This document shows, piece after piece, positions 1 to 8,625 of a stretch of DNA of 15,571 bases. The notes beneath the pieces are model-generated. The model did no database searches and had not been told where the DNA came from. It saw nothing but the letters and a program-made list of their open reading frames with translations. Where the stretch lies: positions 1 through 15,571 of the forward strand of contig CAWUSA010000026.1 in assembly GCA_963925545.1 (NCBI GenBank). Direction: 5' to 3'. The stretch's first letter is position 1. Each line of letters begins with the position of its first letter. A program made the position numbers and the translations under genes. Origin of the DNA: TMED14 sp963925545. GTDB lineage: Bacteria; Bacteroidota; Bacteroidia; Flavobacteriales; Schleiferiaceae.

Positions 1-468
1 AGCAACCACAGAAGGGTCAACGCCCAGCAAGGTCAGTTTCTCACTTGTGGCCGCTTTTTGTAAAAACCGCTCAATGCTTCGCCGGGCTGACATATTCAGG
101 TCTCCCTTGTTGTAAAGCACGGCATGGTTGAGAATGAACTGGTGGTTGCCCGTTTCTGATGGTGGTAAATAAAGCAAGCCATCATGATCATCAGACTGCA
201 TGGAAAGTCCCAAAGCCGCATCCAAGTCATGTTGAGATGGGTCAAGTTGATCCATCTCAACATCGCCTACTTGCGCCTCATTCACCAACAAATAGCTATT
301 GTCCAAGACCAAAATTTTCCATGATCGCTCTGCACTTTCTTCCAACAATACAGGCACAACCATCAAGGCTGCAAAAAAGATGGGGCCAAGAATGGTCATC
401 ACCAAAAATGACTTTTTCCGGACCCGGGTTAGGAACTCACGCTTGGTGACTAAGAGGAATGCATTCAT
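1..468 (-). CDS. ABC-2 type (NatB-like) transporter permease, N-terminal part
   Basis: The frame from ATG at 468 is open to the left edge (156 codons seen, C-terminus missing). The protein starts MNAFLVTKREFLTRVRKKSF-like (residue 6 is a second Leu). A basic cytoplasmic stretch of about 19 residues is followed by one strong hydrophobic segment at about 20-42 with an internal GP, then a hydrophilic region. This is the usual start of Bacteroidota ABC-2/NatB-type permeases: one N-terminal membrane helix, a large extracytoplasmic domain, then further helices that would lie outside this window. The ATG overlaps the stop of the ATPase gene as ATGA, so the two probably form one exporter with coupled translation. 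NatA/NatB systems export sodium in Bacillus, but the substrate here cannot be read from the sequence. The partner ATPase carries a frameshift, so this permease may lack a working motor. Family assignment is fairly sure; substrate is unknown. Confidence 0.82.
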   Translation of the reverse strand, partial: MNAFLLVTKREFLTRVRKKSFLVMTILGPIFFAALMVVPVLLEESAERSWKILVLDNSYLLVNEAQVGDVEMDQLDPSQHDLDAALGLSMQSDDHDGLLYLPPSETGNHQFILNHAVLYNKGDLNMSARRSIERFLQKAATSEKLTLLGVDPSVVA

Positions 469-1384
469 GAGTGACTGGGGCTAACGGCTTGAACAAAAAT
501 GTCATGGATGGAAGGGATCACCTCCTCAATGGCCATGATGTCACACTGCTGGTTAAGGGAATGGATCAGGGCATTTGCAAGGCCATCAATAACCTTGAAT
601 GCTTGCTGATGAAGGCCAGAACGCAACACAGAACTGTCAGTTGCTGTCACGCCATCGATCAATTCAAAGGCGATTGGTTCCACTGCACGATAGGTCAATC
701 GGTAGCTACCATTTCGATGGCGGTCCTTTACATCATGGATATTGCCTTCCAAGACCTTTTTCCCTTGGTCAATCAACACGATATCGGTGCAAAGCTCCTC
801 CACAGACTCCATGCGGTGGGTTGAGAAAATAATGGTTGCGCCTTCACGATTCAATCGCAGCATTTCCTCTTGAATGAGTTGTGCATTCACGGGGTCAAAT
901 CCACTGAAGGGCTCATCAAAAATGAGTAATTTAGGTTCGTGAAGCACTGTGGTGATGAACTGATCTTTTGTGCCATCCCCTTGGACAACTCCTCAATTTT
1001 CTTGTCCCACCAAGAGGTCATGTCCCAGCGGATGAACCAATCTTTCAATCGAGATTTTGCCAGGTCATGTGGCATGCCTTTGAGTTGAGCTAAGTAGAGC
1101 GCTTGCTCACCTACTTTCATTTTCTTGTAAAGTCCGCGCTCTTCAGGCAGGTATCCTACTTGGCGGATGTCTTCAGGCTTGAGATCCTTGCCAAACAGCT
1201 TCACCTGACCATAATCTTGCTCAATGATCTGGTTGATGATGCGGATCAAGGTCGTTTTGCCCGCTCCGTTAGGCCCTAATAGGCCAAACAATGAGCCTTC
1301 AGGGATGGTGAGATTGAGATTGTCCAAGGCTTTGTGATCACCGTATTGCTTGCTGAGGTTGACGATGTCAATGGCTGGTTTCAT
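465..1384 (-). pseudogene. ABC transporter ATP-binding protein (NatA-like), broken by a one-base frameshift
   Basis: The cytoplasmic ATPase of the exporter whose permease follows. The first frame (ATG at 1384, stop at 887) holds Walker A GPNGAGKT at residues 37-44, a YLPEERGLY segment at about 79-87 in the Q-loop region, and the signature LSKGM at 133-137. The frame fails right after Ile141. The continuation lies in another frame and starts QFITTVLHEPKLLIFDEP, which carries Walker B and then the switch histidine in FSTHRM, followed by a C-terminal extension. In this family the signature helix normally reads on as ...QKIQFI, so exactly one base is missing beside 962 (plus-strand CTGATC where CTGGATC is expected). 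The span of 920 bases is one short of 307 codons; repaired, the protein would be 306 residues. No other damage is visible. It overlaps mfd upstream and the permease downstream by ATGA. Either a fresh lesion or a sequencing/assembly error. Confidence 0.85.
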
Positions 1385-4300
1385 GATGATAAAGGTAGGT
1401 TGTCGTTAGGGCTTAATTGAATGAGAAGCGTCATGGCTTCAGTCATGGTATCAACGGCTTCAACCACCAAGGTGATGCGGCCATTTTTTTGCTTCATCCT
1501 GAATCTGCTAGGGTTGCGTTGCAAGGCTTCCAAGAAGGGCATGAGCACCTTTTGAGGAGGTGCTTTATCAGGATCTGCTGGGAAGTAGGCCAGCATTTTC
1601 TTGCCCTTCAATACCAATTTTTCTAAGCCCATTGCTTCGCCCATCCACCGGAGCTTCATGGAGTCTATCAAGTCAATGGCTTCGGTTGGTAATTGCCCAA
1701 ACCGATCAACCAAACCATCAGAAAATGCCCGAAGGTCATCCTCACGGGTCACTTGATTCAGTGCCTTGTATATGCTGAGTCGTTCTTCTACATCATTGAT
1801 GTAATCGCTGGGCAATCGCAAGGCCATATCGGTGTCCAGCTGGCAATCTCTGCTAAGGCTTTCCCAACCCCCTTTGACATCAGCATACAGGGATTTGAAT
1901 TCCTTGGTTTTGAGATCTTCCACAGCTTCAGCCAGCAATTTCTGGTAGGTGGCAAAGCCTAGGTCGTTGATGAAGCCACTTTGTTCAGCACCCAGCAAAT
2001 CCCCTGCACCGCGTATCTCCAAATCCTGCATGGCAATCTTGAATCCTGACCCCAAGTCAGAAAACTGCTCAAGGGCTTGCAAGCGTTTGCGGGATTCATC
2101 AGGGAGTCCACTCATAGGCGGGGCCATGAGGTAGCAAAAAGCTTTTTTGTTGGACCGGCCAACCCGTCCCCGAATCTGATGCAAGTCACTCAGGCCAAAC
2201 ATGTGTGCGTTGTTGATGAATATCGTGTTGGCATTAGGCACATCCAGGCCGCTTTCTACAATGGTTGTGCTGACAAGGATGTCGTAGGTGCCTGCCATGA
2301 AATCCAAGAGGATGGTCTCTAGCTCACTGCCCTTCATTTGTCCATGGCCAATGGCAATGTTTGCATCGGGGAGCAATCGCTGGAGCATGCCCGCAACTTC
2401 TTGGATATTCTGTATTCGGTTGTTGATGAAGAAGACTTGCCCACCACGTGACAGCTCGTATTGGATACCATCCCTGATCAACGATTCTTGGAAGCCAACG
2501 ACTTGCGTATCGATGGGTTGCCGATTGGCTGGAGGTGTTTTCATGACCGACAAATCTCTGGCTGCCATCAAGGAGAATTGCATGGTTCTTGGAATGGGGG
2601 TCGCAGTCAGGGTTAGCGTGTCTACGTTGACCTTAAGTGTCTTGAGCTTGTCCTTGATATTGACACCAAATTTCTGCTCTTCATCCACAACCAAAAGCCC
2701 TAAATCCTTGAAATGGACATCCTTTCCAACCAGTTTATGGGTGCCAATCAAAATATCCACCTTGCCCGCTGTCAGGTCAGTAAGAATGTGCTTGACGTCT
2801 TTGCTGCTTCGTGTCCGATTGAGGTATTCCACACGGACAGGGAACTGAGCCAAGCGTTTGGTGAAGGTGTTGTAGTGCTGGAAAGCCAGCAAGGTGGTTG
2901 GCACCAAGATGGCCACCTGCTTGCCATCAGTCACTGCTTTGAAAGCAGCCCTGACGGCCAATTCTGTTTTGCCAAACCCCACATCGCCGCAAATCAACCG
3001 ATCCATGGGGATGGGGTTTTCCATGTCAGATTTGATGTCAGCCGTTGCTTTTTCTTGATCAGGGGTGTCTTCAAACATGAAGGACGCCTCCAGTTCATGT
3101 TGCAGGTAGCTGTCTGGGGAGAAACTGAACCCCTTCGCTTCCTTTCGCTTGGCATAGAGAACAATTAGGTCATAGGCCATTTGCTTGACCCGGGTTTTGG
3201 TTTTTTTCTTGAGCTTCTGCCAGGCCGGTGATCCCAGCTTATGAAGCTTAGGTTCAAGGCCTTCTTTGGTTCTGAATTTTGAAATTTTATGCAAGCTGTG
3301 AATGCTCACATAAAGCAAGTCCCTGTCCTGGTAAATCAGCTTGATGGCCTCTTGCATGTGGCCGCCTACTTCGATGGTTTGCAAACCGCCAAATTTGCCG
3401 ACACCGTGGTCAACATGGGCTACGAAATCTCCTACTTTTAAGGCATTGAGATCCTTCAATGTGATGGCTTCATCCTGATTTTTTCGCTTGTTCAGGATGA
3501 ATCGCTGATGGCGTTCAAAGATTTGGTGGTCGCTGTACACCACCAAGTCATGGTCTTCCCATCCGCGATGTAAAGAGCCTTCTAGCCACTCAATCTCAAG
3601 GTCTTTGTCGCAGATGTCCTGAAAAATGGCCTCCAGTCGCTTGCGTTGACTGCCTTTGTCATGCATCATGATGGCATGTGAGCCGGCCTGTCTATGCCCC
3701 TCCAAGGTGCTGGCCAATAAATTGAAATTCTTATTGAATGCCGGCTGCATCTGCAAGCCTAAGGCATCATCGCCCTGAGCCTTTGATACAGCGATTCCTT
3801 TGGTAGCAAGGCTGTCAGCAAAGCTTTCAGCATTGAGGTACAGTTCATGGGGTTCAGCATGTTTCACCAGGGAATCCAGGCCTAGGTAAGCCTCTTCTGC
3901 CATCTGGTACACCTTGTCAATCACTGTTGAGGTCATCGGAATGTCACCGACCCACAGCAAGCAGTTGCTTCCGGCATGATCCCACAGGCTTTCTCTTTGG
4001 GTGATTTGCTTGTCCTCTACATTGGCCACCAATTGCATGCTTTTCACAGCTTGTATACTCAGTTGGCTGTCCACAGCAAAGGTTCGCAGGGAATCGACCT
4101 CATCGTCAAAGAATTCAATGCGATGGGGGTCATTTGATGCATAAGAAAAGACATCAACAATGCCTCCGCGAACAGCAAATTGCCCCGGCTCTGTCACAAA
4201 ATCTACACGCTGGAAATTCATGGCAAACAGGGACTCATTGAGCAAGTCTAACCCAATGTTCTCCCCACGAGTGATTCGCAGACTCTGCCCTTTCAGGGTT

Positions 4301-4713
4301 GATTTGGTAATGACCTTTTCACAAATAGCCTCAGGGTAGGTGATGACAATGAAGGGTTTGCTGTGCTGAAATTGTTGCAAAACCGCAGCACGTCGTCCAA
4401 TGTTGGCATTGTCAACCAGGTCAAGGTCCGCATAGGGACGCCGGTAAGAGTCAGGGAAGAAGGCTACCTGGCTTGCGTCCAGCAACTTTTCTAAGTCATT
4501 GAAGGCGTAGGCTGCCTCTTCTTTGTTGCGAAGGACATGGATGATTTTTTGTTTGCTGACTTGCAGGGCTACGGCCGCTGCAACGGCATCAAACGAACCT
4601 CTGCTGCCAACCAAAGGAGCGACATCACCAGGCTTGAGCTTCGCCCAATGATTGACCCAAGACAGAAGCCTTGGATCGTTGATGTAGCGTTGGAGCAGCT
4701 TCGCTGTGGTCAC
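1381..4713 (-). CDS. mfd: Transcription-repair coupling factor Mfd
   Basis: A cytoplasmic DNA translocase that removes RNA polymerase stalled at lesions and recruits UvrA for nucleotide excision repair. All modules are in order over 1110 residues, close to the usual length of about 1150. The N-terminal UvrB-like region (about 1-300) includes RRPYADLDLVDNANIGRR. The RNA-polymerase-interacting CarD-like domain spans about 420-480 (VGDFVAHVDHGVGKF). In the helicase core, Walker A is GDVGFGKTE at 576-584, DEEQ at 677-680, TATPIPRT at 703-710 and motif VI QIRGRVGRS at 846-854. A C-terminal TRCF domain ends the protein. I chose the GTG at 4713 because it overlaps the fbp stop as GTGA and gives a normal N-terminus; an earlier start would run further into fbp. 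The stop overlaps the ATPase start as ATGA. Co-transcription with fbp is inferred from the overlaps, not from any functional link. Confidence 0.97.
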   Translation of the reverse strand: MTTAKLLQRYINDPRLLSWVNHWAKLKPGDVAPLVGSRGSFDAVAAAVALQVSKQKIIHVLRNKEEAAYAFNDLEKLLDASQVAFFPDSYRRPYADLDLVDNANIGRRAAVLQQFQHSKPFIVITYPEAICEKVITKSTLKGQSLRITRGENIGLDLLNESLFAMNFQRVDFVTEPGQFAVRGGIVDVFSYASNDPHRIEFFDDEVDSLRTFAVDSQLSIQAVKSMQLVANVEDKQITQRESLWDHAGSNCLLWVGDIPMTSTVIDKVYQMAEEAYLGLDSLVKHAEPHELYLNAESFADSLATKGIAVSKAQGDDALGLQMQPAFNKNFNLLASTLEGHRQAGSHAIMMHDKGSQRKRLEAIFQDICDKDLEIEWLEGSLHRGWEDHDLVVYSDHQIFERHQRFILNKRKNQDEAITLKDLNALKVGDFVAHVDHGVGKFGGLQTIEVGGHMQEAIKLIYQDRDLLYVSIHSLHKISKFRTKEGLEPKLHKLGSPAWQKLKKKTKTRVKQMAYDLIVLYAKRKEAKGFSFSPDSYLQHELEASFMFEDTPDQEKATADIKSDMENPIPMDRLICGDVGFGKTELAVRAAFKAVTDGKQVAILVPTTLLAFQHYNTFTKRLAQFPVRVEYLNRTRSSKDVKHILTDLTAGKVDILIGTHKLVGKDVHFKDLGLLVVDEEQKFGVNIKDKLKTLKVNVDTLTLTATPIPRTMQFSLMAARDLSVMKTPPANRQPIDTQVVGFQESLIRDGIQYELSRGGQVFFINNRIQNIQEVAGMLQRLLPDANIAIGHGQMKGSELETILLDFMAGTYDILVSTTIVESGLDVPNANTIFINNAHMFGLSDLHQIRGRVGRSNKKAFCYLMAPPMSGLPDESRKRLQALEQFSDLGSGFKIAMQDLEIRGAGDLLGAEQSGFINDLGFATYQKLLAEAVEDLKTKEFKSLYADVKGGWESLSRDCQLDTDMALRLPSDYINDVEERLSIYKALNQVTREDDLRAFSDGLVDRFGQLPTEAIDLIDSMKLRWMGEAMGLEKLVLKGKKMLAYFPADPDKAPPQKVLMPFLEALQRNPSRFRMKQKNGRITLVVEAVDTMTEAMTLLIQLSPNDNLPLSS

Positions 4714-5729
4714 GAACGATCCCCACTGTGAAGGAATGATTCAGCCTCAAGGACCATCGCAGTGGATCCCACAAAGTAGGGCACGCGCTGATGAAGCTCC
4801 TCAGGCTTGATATCCATGATGCGTTGGTAGCCATCGGTAGCTCGGCCACCGGCTTGCTCGGTAATGAAGGCAAGGGGGTTGCATTCATACAGCAGGCGCA
4901 ATTTGCCTTTAGGGCTTTTGGTTCCCGTAGGGTAAAGGTAAATGCCCCCTTTGAGCAAATTGCGATGCAAATCACTGACCAGAGAGCCAATGTAGCGAGA
5001 GGTGTATGGGCGACCAGAAGGCTCATCGAGTTCCTGGCAATATTTGATGTAACGCTTCACGCCTTCGGGGAAATGCACGTAGTTGCCTTCGTTGACGGAA
5101 TAGATACTGCCATTTTCTGGCACCTGAATCAATGGGTGTGACAAGCAGAAGGTTCCAATGCTTGGGTCCAAGGTGAAGCCGTTCACCCCGTTGCCGGTTG
5201 TGAAAACCAACATCGTGCTTGAGCCGTAAATCACATAACCTGCAGCCACTTGTTTGTTGCCAGGTTGCAGGAAGTCTTCCAGTTGCACAGGTCTGCCTAA
5301 GGGGCTAATCCGTCGGTAAATGCTGAAAATGGTACCTACAGAGACATTGACATCGACGTTGGAGCTGCCATCCAAGGGGTCCATCAACACCACATACTTG
5401 CTGTTGTTGTGTATGTCGTCGTCAAAGGCGATAAAATCCTCCAGTTCTTCACTGCCAACGCCACAAACTTCACCCATGCTTTTGAATGACTTCAAAAAGG
5501 TGTCATTCGCATAGATATCCATCTTCATTTGATGCTCACCTTGAACATTTTCTGATCCTGCATCGCCTAGAATATCAACCAATCCAGCTTTGTTGATTGT
5601 TCGATGTACCACCTTCGCTGCCAGTCTAATAGAAGATAGAACTTGTGTCAGTCCACCATTGGCCTGCGGAAAGGCTTTTTGAGTTTCCACTAGGAATTCA
5701 CCCATCGTGGCCGTGCGTTGTGAGGTCAT
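4710..5729 (-). CDS. fbp: Class I fructose-1,6-bisphosphatase
   Basis: Hydrolyses fructose-1,6-bisphosphate to fructose-6-phosphate plus phosphate, the committed step of gluconeogenesis, in the cytoplasm. At 339 residues it has the typical class I length. The metal-binding motif VLMDPLDGSSN lies at 114-124 (Asp117, Asp120), the upstream acidic loop GSEELED at about 92-98 supplies further metal ligands, and the substrate/metal motif KGKLRLLYECNPLAF is at 274-288. It is the first gene of the minus-strand operon and is followed by mfd with a GTGA overlap. The ATG at 5729 lies 23 bases beyond a good Bacteroidota -7 box (5753-5760), and no strong Shine-Dalgarno sequence precedes it. No truncation or missing key residue is seen. 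Confidence 0.97.
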   Translation of the reverse strand: MTSQRTATMGEFLVETQKAFPQANGGLTQVLSSIRLAAKVVHRTINKAGLVDILGDAGSENVQGEHQMKMDIYANDTFLKSFKSMGEVCGVGSEELEDFIAFDDDIHNNSKYVVLMDPLDGSSNVDVNVSVGTIFSIYRRISPLGRPVQLEDFLQPGNKQVAAGYVIYGSSTMLVFTTGNGVNGFTLDPSIGTFCLSHPLIQVPENGSIYSVNEGNYVHFPEGVKRYIKYCQELDEPSGRPYTSRYIGSLVSDLHRNLLKGGIYLYPTGTKSPKGKLRLLYECNPLAFITEQAGGRATDGYQRIMDIKPEELHQRVPYFVGSTAMVLEAESFLHSGDRS

Positions 5730-5752
5730 GTTGCTTGTGTCAAGGGTTGCAT

Positions 5753-5760
5753 CAAAGGTA
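5753..5760 (-). promoter_or_regulatory. Candidate Bacteroidota promoter -7 box for the fbp operon
   Basis: On the minus strand this reads TACCTTTG, a perfect match to the Bacteroidota primary sigma factor -7 consensus TAnnTTTG. It would place the transcription start about 17 bases before the fbp ATG. The -33 element is weak: the best candidate is TTTTC at 5776-5780 rather than TTTG, with a 15-base spacer. No comparable box was found on the plus strand of the 135-base divergent region (5730-5864) for the aspartate kinase gene, and I see no hairpin or leader structure there. Confidence 0.5.
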
Positions 5761-5864
5761 GGGTCTTATCGGAATGAAAACGGGTTGATTTGTCGCACAT
5801 ATTCACAGGCTTTTTACAGGGCTATCATTTTCCCCCATCTTACGTGGTAAATTGCAGGCACATC

Positions 5865-7118
5865 ATGAGCCATTGGTCCCTTTTTAAATTTGGTGGTGCG
5901 TCCGTGAAGGATGCAGACGGTTTTCGAAATGCCGTACGCCTCATTCAGGCTTATGGCCAGCGCGATCAGATTGTGGTCTTATCTGCCATGGGCAAAACAA
6001 CCAACACCCTGGAGAGCTACCTCGATGCGCGTGATCAGGGTGATATCCAAGCCTCAGAGACACTACTCAAGGACCTCGCGAAGGCGCATGAGGATTGCTT
6101 GAAGGATCTAGGGATTGTGGATGACACATTGATCGCTGAGCTCAAGGCCATCTGGCAAGGTTTACGTGCTGTCAAAGTGGAGTGGTCCTATGGCGCACGT
6201 TATGATGCCACTGTGTCTGCAGGTGAATTGGCATCGACTAAAATTATGGCAGCAGCCCTTGAAAACGCTGGCTTGCCTTGCCATTGGCAAGATGTCAGGT
6301 CATGGATTCAGACCGACGGTAGGCACCGACGAGCCACAGTGAACTGGGCAACAACTCAAGCAGCCATTCATCAAGGATTGCAATCAGGTCTCTATGTCAC
6401 GCAGGGTTTCATTGCGGGTGGCCCCGACGGGCAAACCACCACGTTGGGGCGTGAAGGTTCCGATTACAGTGCGGCCATCATCGCCCATTGTCTCAAGGCA
6501 AAGACCTTGACCATTTGGAAAGATGTGCAAGGTGTCATGAGTGGTGACCCACAGCTTATTGATGATGTCACCTTGTTGAGTCAAATCCCTTACCAGGAAG
6601 CCATTGAATTGGCCTTTTACGGCGCATCAGTCATTCACCCAAAGACCATTCAGCCGATTCAGCGCAATGGCAGTCAGCTGCATGTGCGGTCCTTCAAAGA
6701 CCCAGAGCAACCCCATACGGTGATTGGTGATTTCAAAAAATTGAAGCCTGAAGTTCCCTGTTGGATCGAAGAGTCTGACCAGGTATTGATTGAAGTCAGC
6801 ACCGATGACCTGAGCTTTTTGCAAGAAGAGCACTTGGCACAGGTTTACCGAGTCTTTGCCGATTCAGGCGTCATGGTCAACCTGGCTCAGCATGCGGCTG
6901 TCAGTTCCCTATTTTGTGTGCGTTCTGACCGTGTGGCCATACCTGAGGCTTTTGAAGCATTGGATCAATCCTTCAATCTGACCATAGAGGAAGGCTTGGT
7001 CTTGACCACGGTCCGACGCCCTGATGAGGATGCTCACATGTGGTTGGCTGAGCGCGGTGAGGTGTTGTTGGAGCAGCACCACGGCGAGGTGACGCAGGTC
7101 TTATTGCGACCGTCTTGA
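5865..7118 (+). CDS. lysC: Aspartate kinase (monofunctional)
   Basis: Phosphorylates L-aspartate to 4-aspartyl phosphate, the first step toward lysine/diaminopimelate, threonine and methionine. The ATG at 5865 gives 417 residues and puts the signature KFGGASV at residues 8-14, where aspartate kinases normally have it. Further kinase-domain motifs are VLSAMGKTTNTL at 38-49, SAGELASTKI at 118-127, LGREGSDYSAA at 194-204 and DVQGVMSGDP at 220-229. The C-terminal part (about 300-417) is the ACT-type regulatory region. No homoserine dehydrogenase domain follows, so it is a monofunctional enzyme. A longer in-frame TTG start at 5790 would add 25 residues unrelated to the family and was not used. The gene overlaps the next one as TTGA, suggesting a two-gene operon. 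lysC is the best symbol, but the isozyme class and its feedback inhibitor cannot be told from sequence alone. Confidence 0.93.
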   Translation: MSHWSLFKFGGASVKDADGFRNAVRLIQAYGQRDQIVVLSAMGKTTNTLESYLDARDQGDIQASETLLKDLAKAHEDCLKDLGIVDDTLIAELKAIWQGLRAVKVEWSYGARYDATVSAGELASTKIMAAALENAGLPCHWQDVRSWIQTDGRHRRATVNWATTQAAIHQGLQSGLYVTQGFIAGGPDGQTTTLGREGSDYSAAIIAHCLKAKTLTIWKDVQGVMSGDPQLIDDVTLLSQIPYQEAIELAFYGASVIHPKTIQPIQRNGSQLHVRSFKDPEQPHTVIGDFKKLKPEVPCWIEESDQVLIEVSTDDLSFLQEEHLAQVYRVFADSGVMVNLAQHAAVSSLFCVRSDRVAIPEAFEALDQSFNLTIEEGLVLTTVRRPDEDAHMWLAERGEVLLEQHHGEVTQVLLRPS

Positions 7119-7936
7119 AGTCCAAGCATTACCAACTGATAACCCCTACATCTTTGCGCCAAATGATGGGCTTAAGCTCATGGTGGCAGCCTGTGTTGTG
7201 GTTGCTTTTTCATGGGTTGAGATGGCAGCGGCTCAACGCACTTTACCTAGCGATTAAGCCACTTGAAGGCAGGCCCTTTTTGCAGGCATTGCTGGATTGG
7301 AAAGGGACGAAGATTCAATGCCCAATTTCCCCCGATCAGGCCATGCCATCAACCGGTTCTTGCATCCTTTTAGCCAACCATCCCACGGGTGCATTGGATG
7401 GTCTAGCCTTGCTCGACCAAGTGCTGGCCTACCGATCGGACGTGAAAATCATGGGACAGGCTCACTTGAACCTGATTCCGGCCCTGGAGCCTTGGTTGCT
7501 TCCCGTGCAGCCAATCAAAGGCTATGGCAACCCGCTTTATCAGTCGGGAAAATCCTTGAAAAAAGCCCAGCAATGGCTCAGGGACGGACATGTGGTCATT
7601 GCCTTTCCTGCAGCTGATATTGCTGCCTTGAACCTTGCATTTCGCATCAAAGAAAAGCCCTGGTCAGTCGCCGCATTGCGATGGATTCAAGTGGGGGATG
7701 TCACGGTGATTCCCGTGGGTGTGAAGGCTGTGAATAGGCGGCGTTTTTACCTGTTTGCCTGGATGGGCAAAGGTGTGCGTCATGCTTTAGCTTTAGGTGA
7801 GTGGCTGGCAAACAAACGACCCGTTGCCATGACCCTGAATCTAGGGGAGGCCATAGAACTCAATGAATCCAGTGACATGAAGGCTTCAATCCATGCCTTG
7901 CAGCAACAAAGTGATGCATTGGCTCACCAAGTGTAG
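7115..7936 (+). CDS. PlsC-like lysophospholipid / glycerolipid acyltransferase
   Basis: A 273-residue acyltransferase of the PlsC/LPLAT superfamily, probably acting at the cytoplasmic face of the membrane on a lysophospholipid or ornithine-lipid-like acceptor. Motif I is ANHPTGALDG with His89 and Asp95, the five-residue spacing seen in the hemolysin-like branch rather than the classical HX4D. Motif II resembles PVQPIKGYGNP (130-140), motif III is AFPAADIA (163-170) and motif IV TVIPVGVKA (197-205). Motif III departs from the FPAGE-type sequence I would expect: Gly is Ala and Glu is Asp168. The start is TTG at 7115, overlapping the aspartate kinase stop as TTGA; the N-terminal LITPTSLRQMMGL matches where family members begin. 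ATG codons at 7163 and 7166 are alternatives but would cut that segment. The 3' end overlaps the convergent barrel gene by 13 bases. The acceptor substrate is unknown. Confidence 0.8.
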   Translation: MKSKHYQLITPTSLRQMMGLSSWWQPVLWLLFHGLRWQRLNALYLAIKPLEGRPFLQALLDWKGTKIQCPISPDQAMPSTGSCILLANHPTGALDGLALLDQVLAYRSDVKIMGQAHLNLIPALEPWLLPVQPIKGYGNPLYQSGKSLKKAQQWLRDGHVVIAFPAADIAALNLAFRIKEKPWSVAALRWIQVGDVTVIPVGVKAVNRRRFYLFAWMGKGVRHALALGEWLANKRPVAMTLNLGEAIELNESSDMKASIHALQQQSDALAHQV

Positions 7937-8607
7937 AAAGCGTAGGTAAGACCCACGCGCAAACTCACAATGGCATCTGCAGATGGTCCCAATAGCCCGT
8001 CAGCATCTCCTTCCCAAGTGAAGCCCTCCAACCGGTCGCCGGGTACGGACCATGCGCCGCCCTCAATGAACGTGCTCCAGTGCTCACCATGTCGGACCTT
8101 CCATCCGATGCCACCACCGAGCAATGGACTGAAATTGGTGCCTTCATGAAAGACCACACCCAAGGGGTAGGGCACGTCGTCCACAAAGGTTGAGGAGCTG
8201 ATTAGCAACCCCACATCACTAAACAGGTAGGGTGTGCTGGCATTGCGTCGCCAGTATTTGCCATAACGAGAGAGGTGGTAGGTCAGCCGCATTTGCGTTT
8301 GCAGGTAACGGCTGTCAACGGACAAGCCATCAAATAAGTTGTTGCCGTGATTGGCATTGTCAGCATGGATGGATCCAATGCCTATTTCACAGCCAATGCC
8401 CCAGCGAGGCCCTGAGAAATAGCTCAAAGATGTTTGAAGGCTTGGGCGCAATTCCTGCAGCATGGCGTTGGGGTCAAAGGATGCCATGTCACCAATGTGA
8501 CTGGATGTGCCTGTTGACAGGGACCATGCAACGGATTGAAGGGAGCGTTGAGCGAATGTACCGAGGCTTAAAGCCACTAATATCAAGGTGAAAAGTGTTT
8601 GACGCAT
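7924..8607 (-). CDS. Outer-membrane beta-barrel protein, DUF6089-like
   Basis: A 227-residue exported protein. Residues 1-20 form a clean Sec signal peptide (hydrophobic core LFTLILVALSLG, cleavage after TFAQ). The mature part is rich in alternating Gly/aromatic strands such as WGIGCEIGIGSI and SPLLGGGIGWKV, and it ends in LRVGLTYAFYTW, a barrel-type C-terminus closing on an aromatic residue. The order HIGDMASFDPN, then LRPSLQTSLSYF, then STPYLFSDVGLLI resembles the DUF6089 porin-like family of Bacteroidota, which often serves the cell envelope; this assignment rests on pattern recall. It is the last gene of the long minus-strand operon, 18 bases after the hydroxyacid dehydrogenase. Its 3' end overlaps the convergent acyltransferase gene. 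The protein could equally be classed only as a general outer-membrane barrel; its ligand or function is unknown. Confidence 0.72.
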   Translation of the reverse strand: MRQTLFTLILVALSLGTFAQRSLQSVAWSLSTGTSSHIGDMASFDPNAMLQELRPSLQTSLSYFSGPRWGIGCEIGIGSIHADNANHGNNLFDGLSVDSRYLQTQMRLTYHLSRYGKYWRRNASTPYLFSDVGLLISSSTFVDDVPYPLGVVFHEGTNFSPLLGGGIGWKVRHGEHWSTFIEGGAWSVPGDRLEGFTWEGDADGLLGPSADAIVSLRVGLTYAFYTW

Positions 8608-8625
8608 GGGCTAAAGATAGAGCGA

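Noticed and set aside
955..975. Programmed -1 frameshift in the ABC ATPase
   Set aside because: There is only a short AAAAG run with no canonical X XXY YYZ heptamer in phase, and this family is not known to need recoding; a one-base deletion explains it more simply.
2288..3168. Plus-strand open frames opposite mfd
   Set aside because: They are shadows of mfd, whose helicase motifs on the minus strand are unmistakable.
5790..5864. Longer TTG start for aspartate kinase, adding 25 residues
   Set aside because: The extra residues resemble no aspartate kinase N-terminus, while ATG 5865 places KFGGASV at its normal position.
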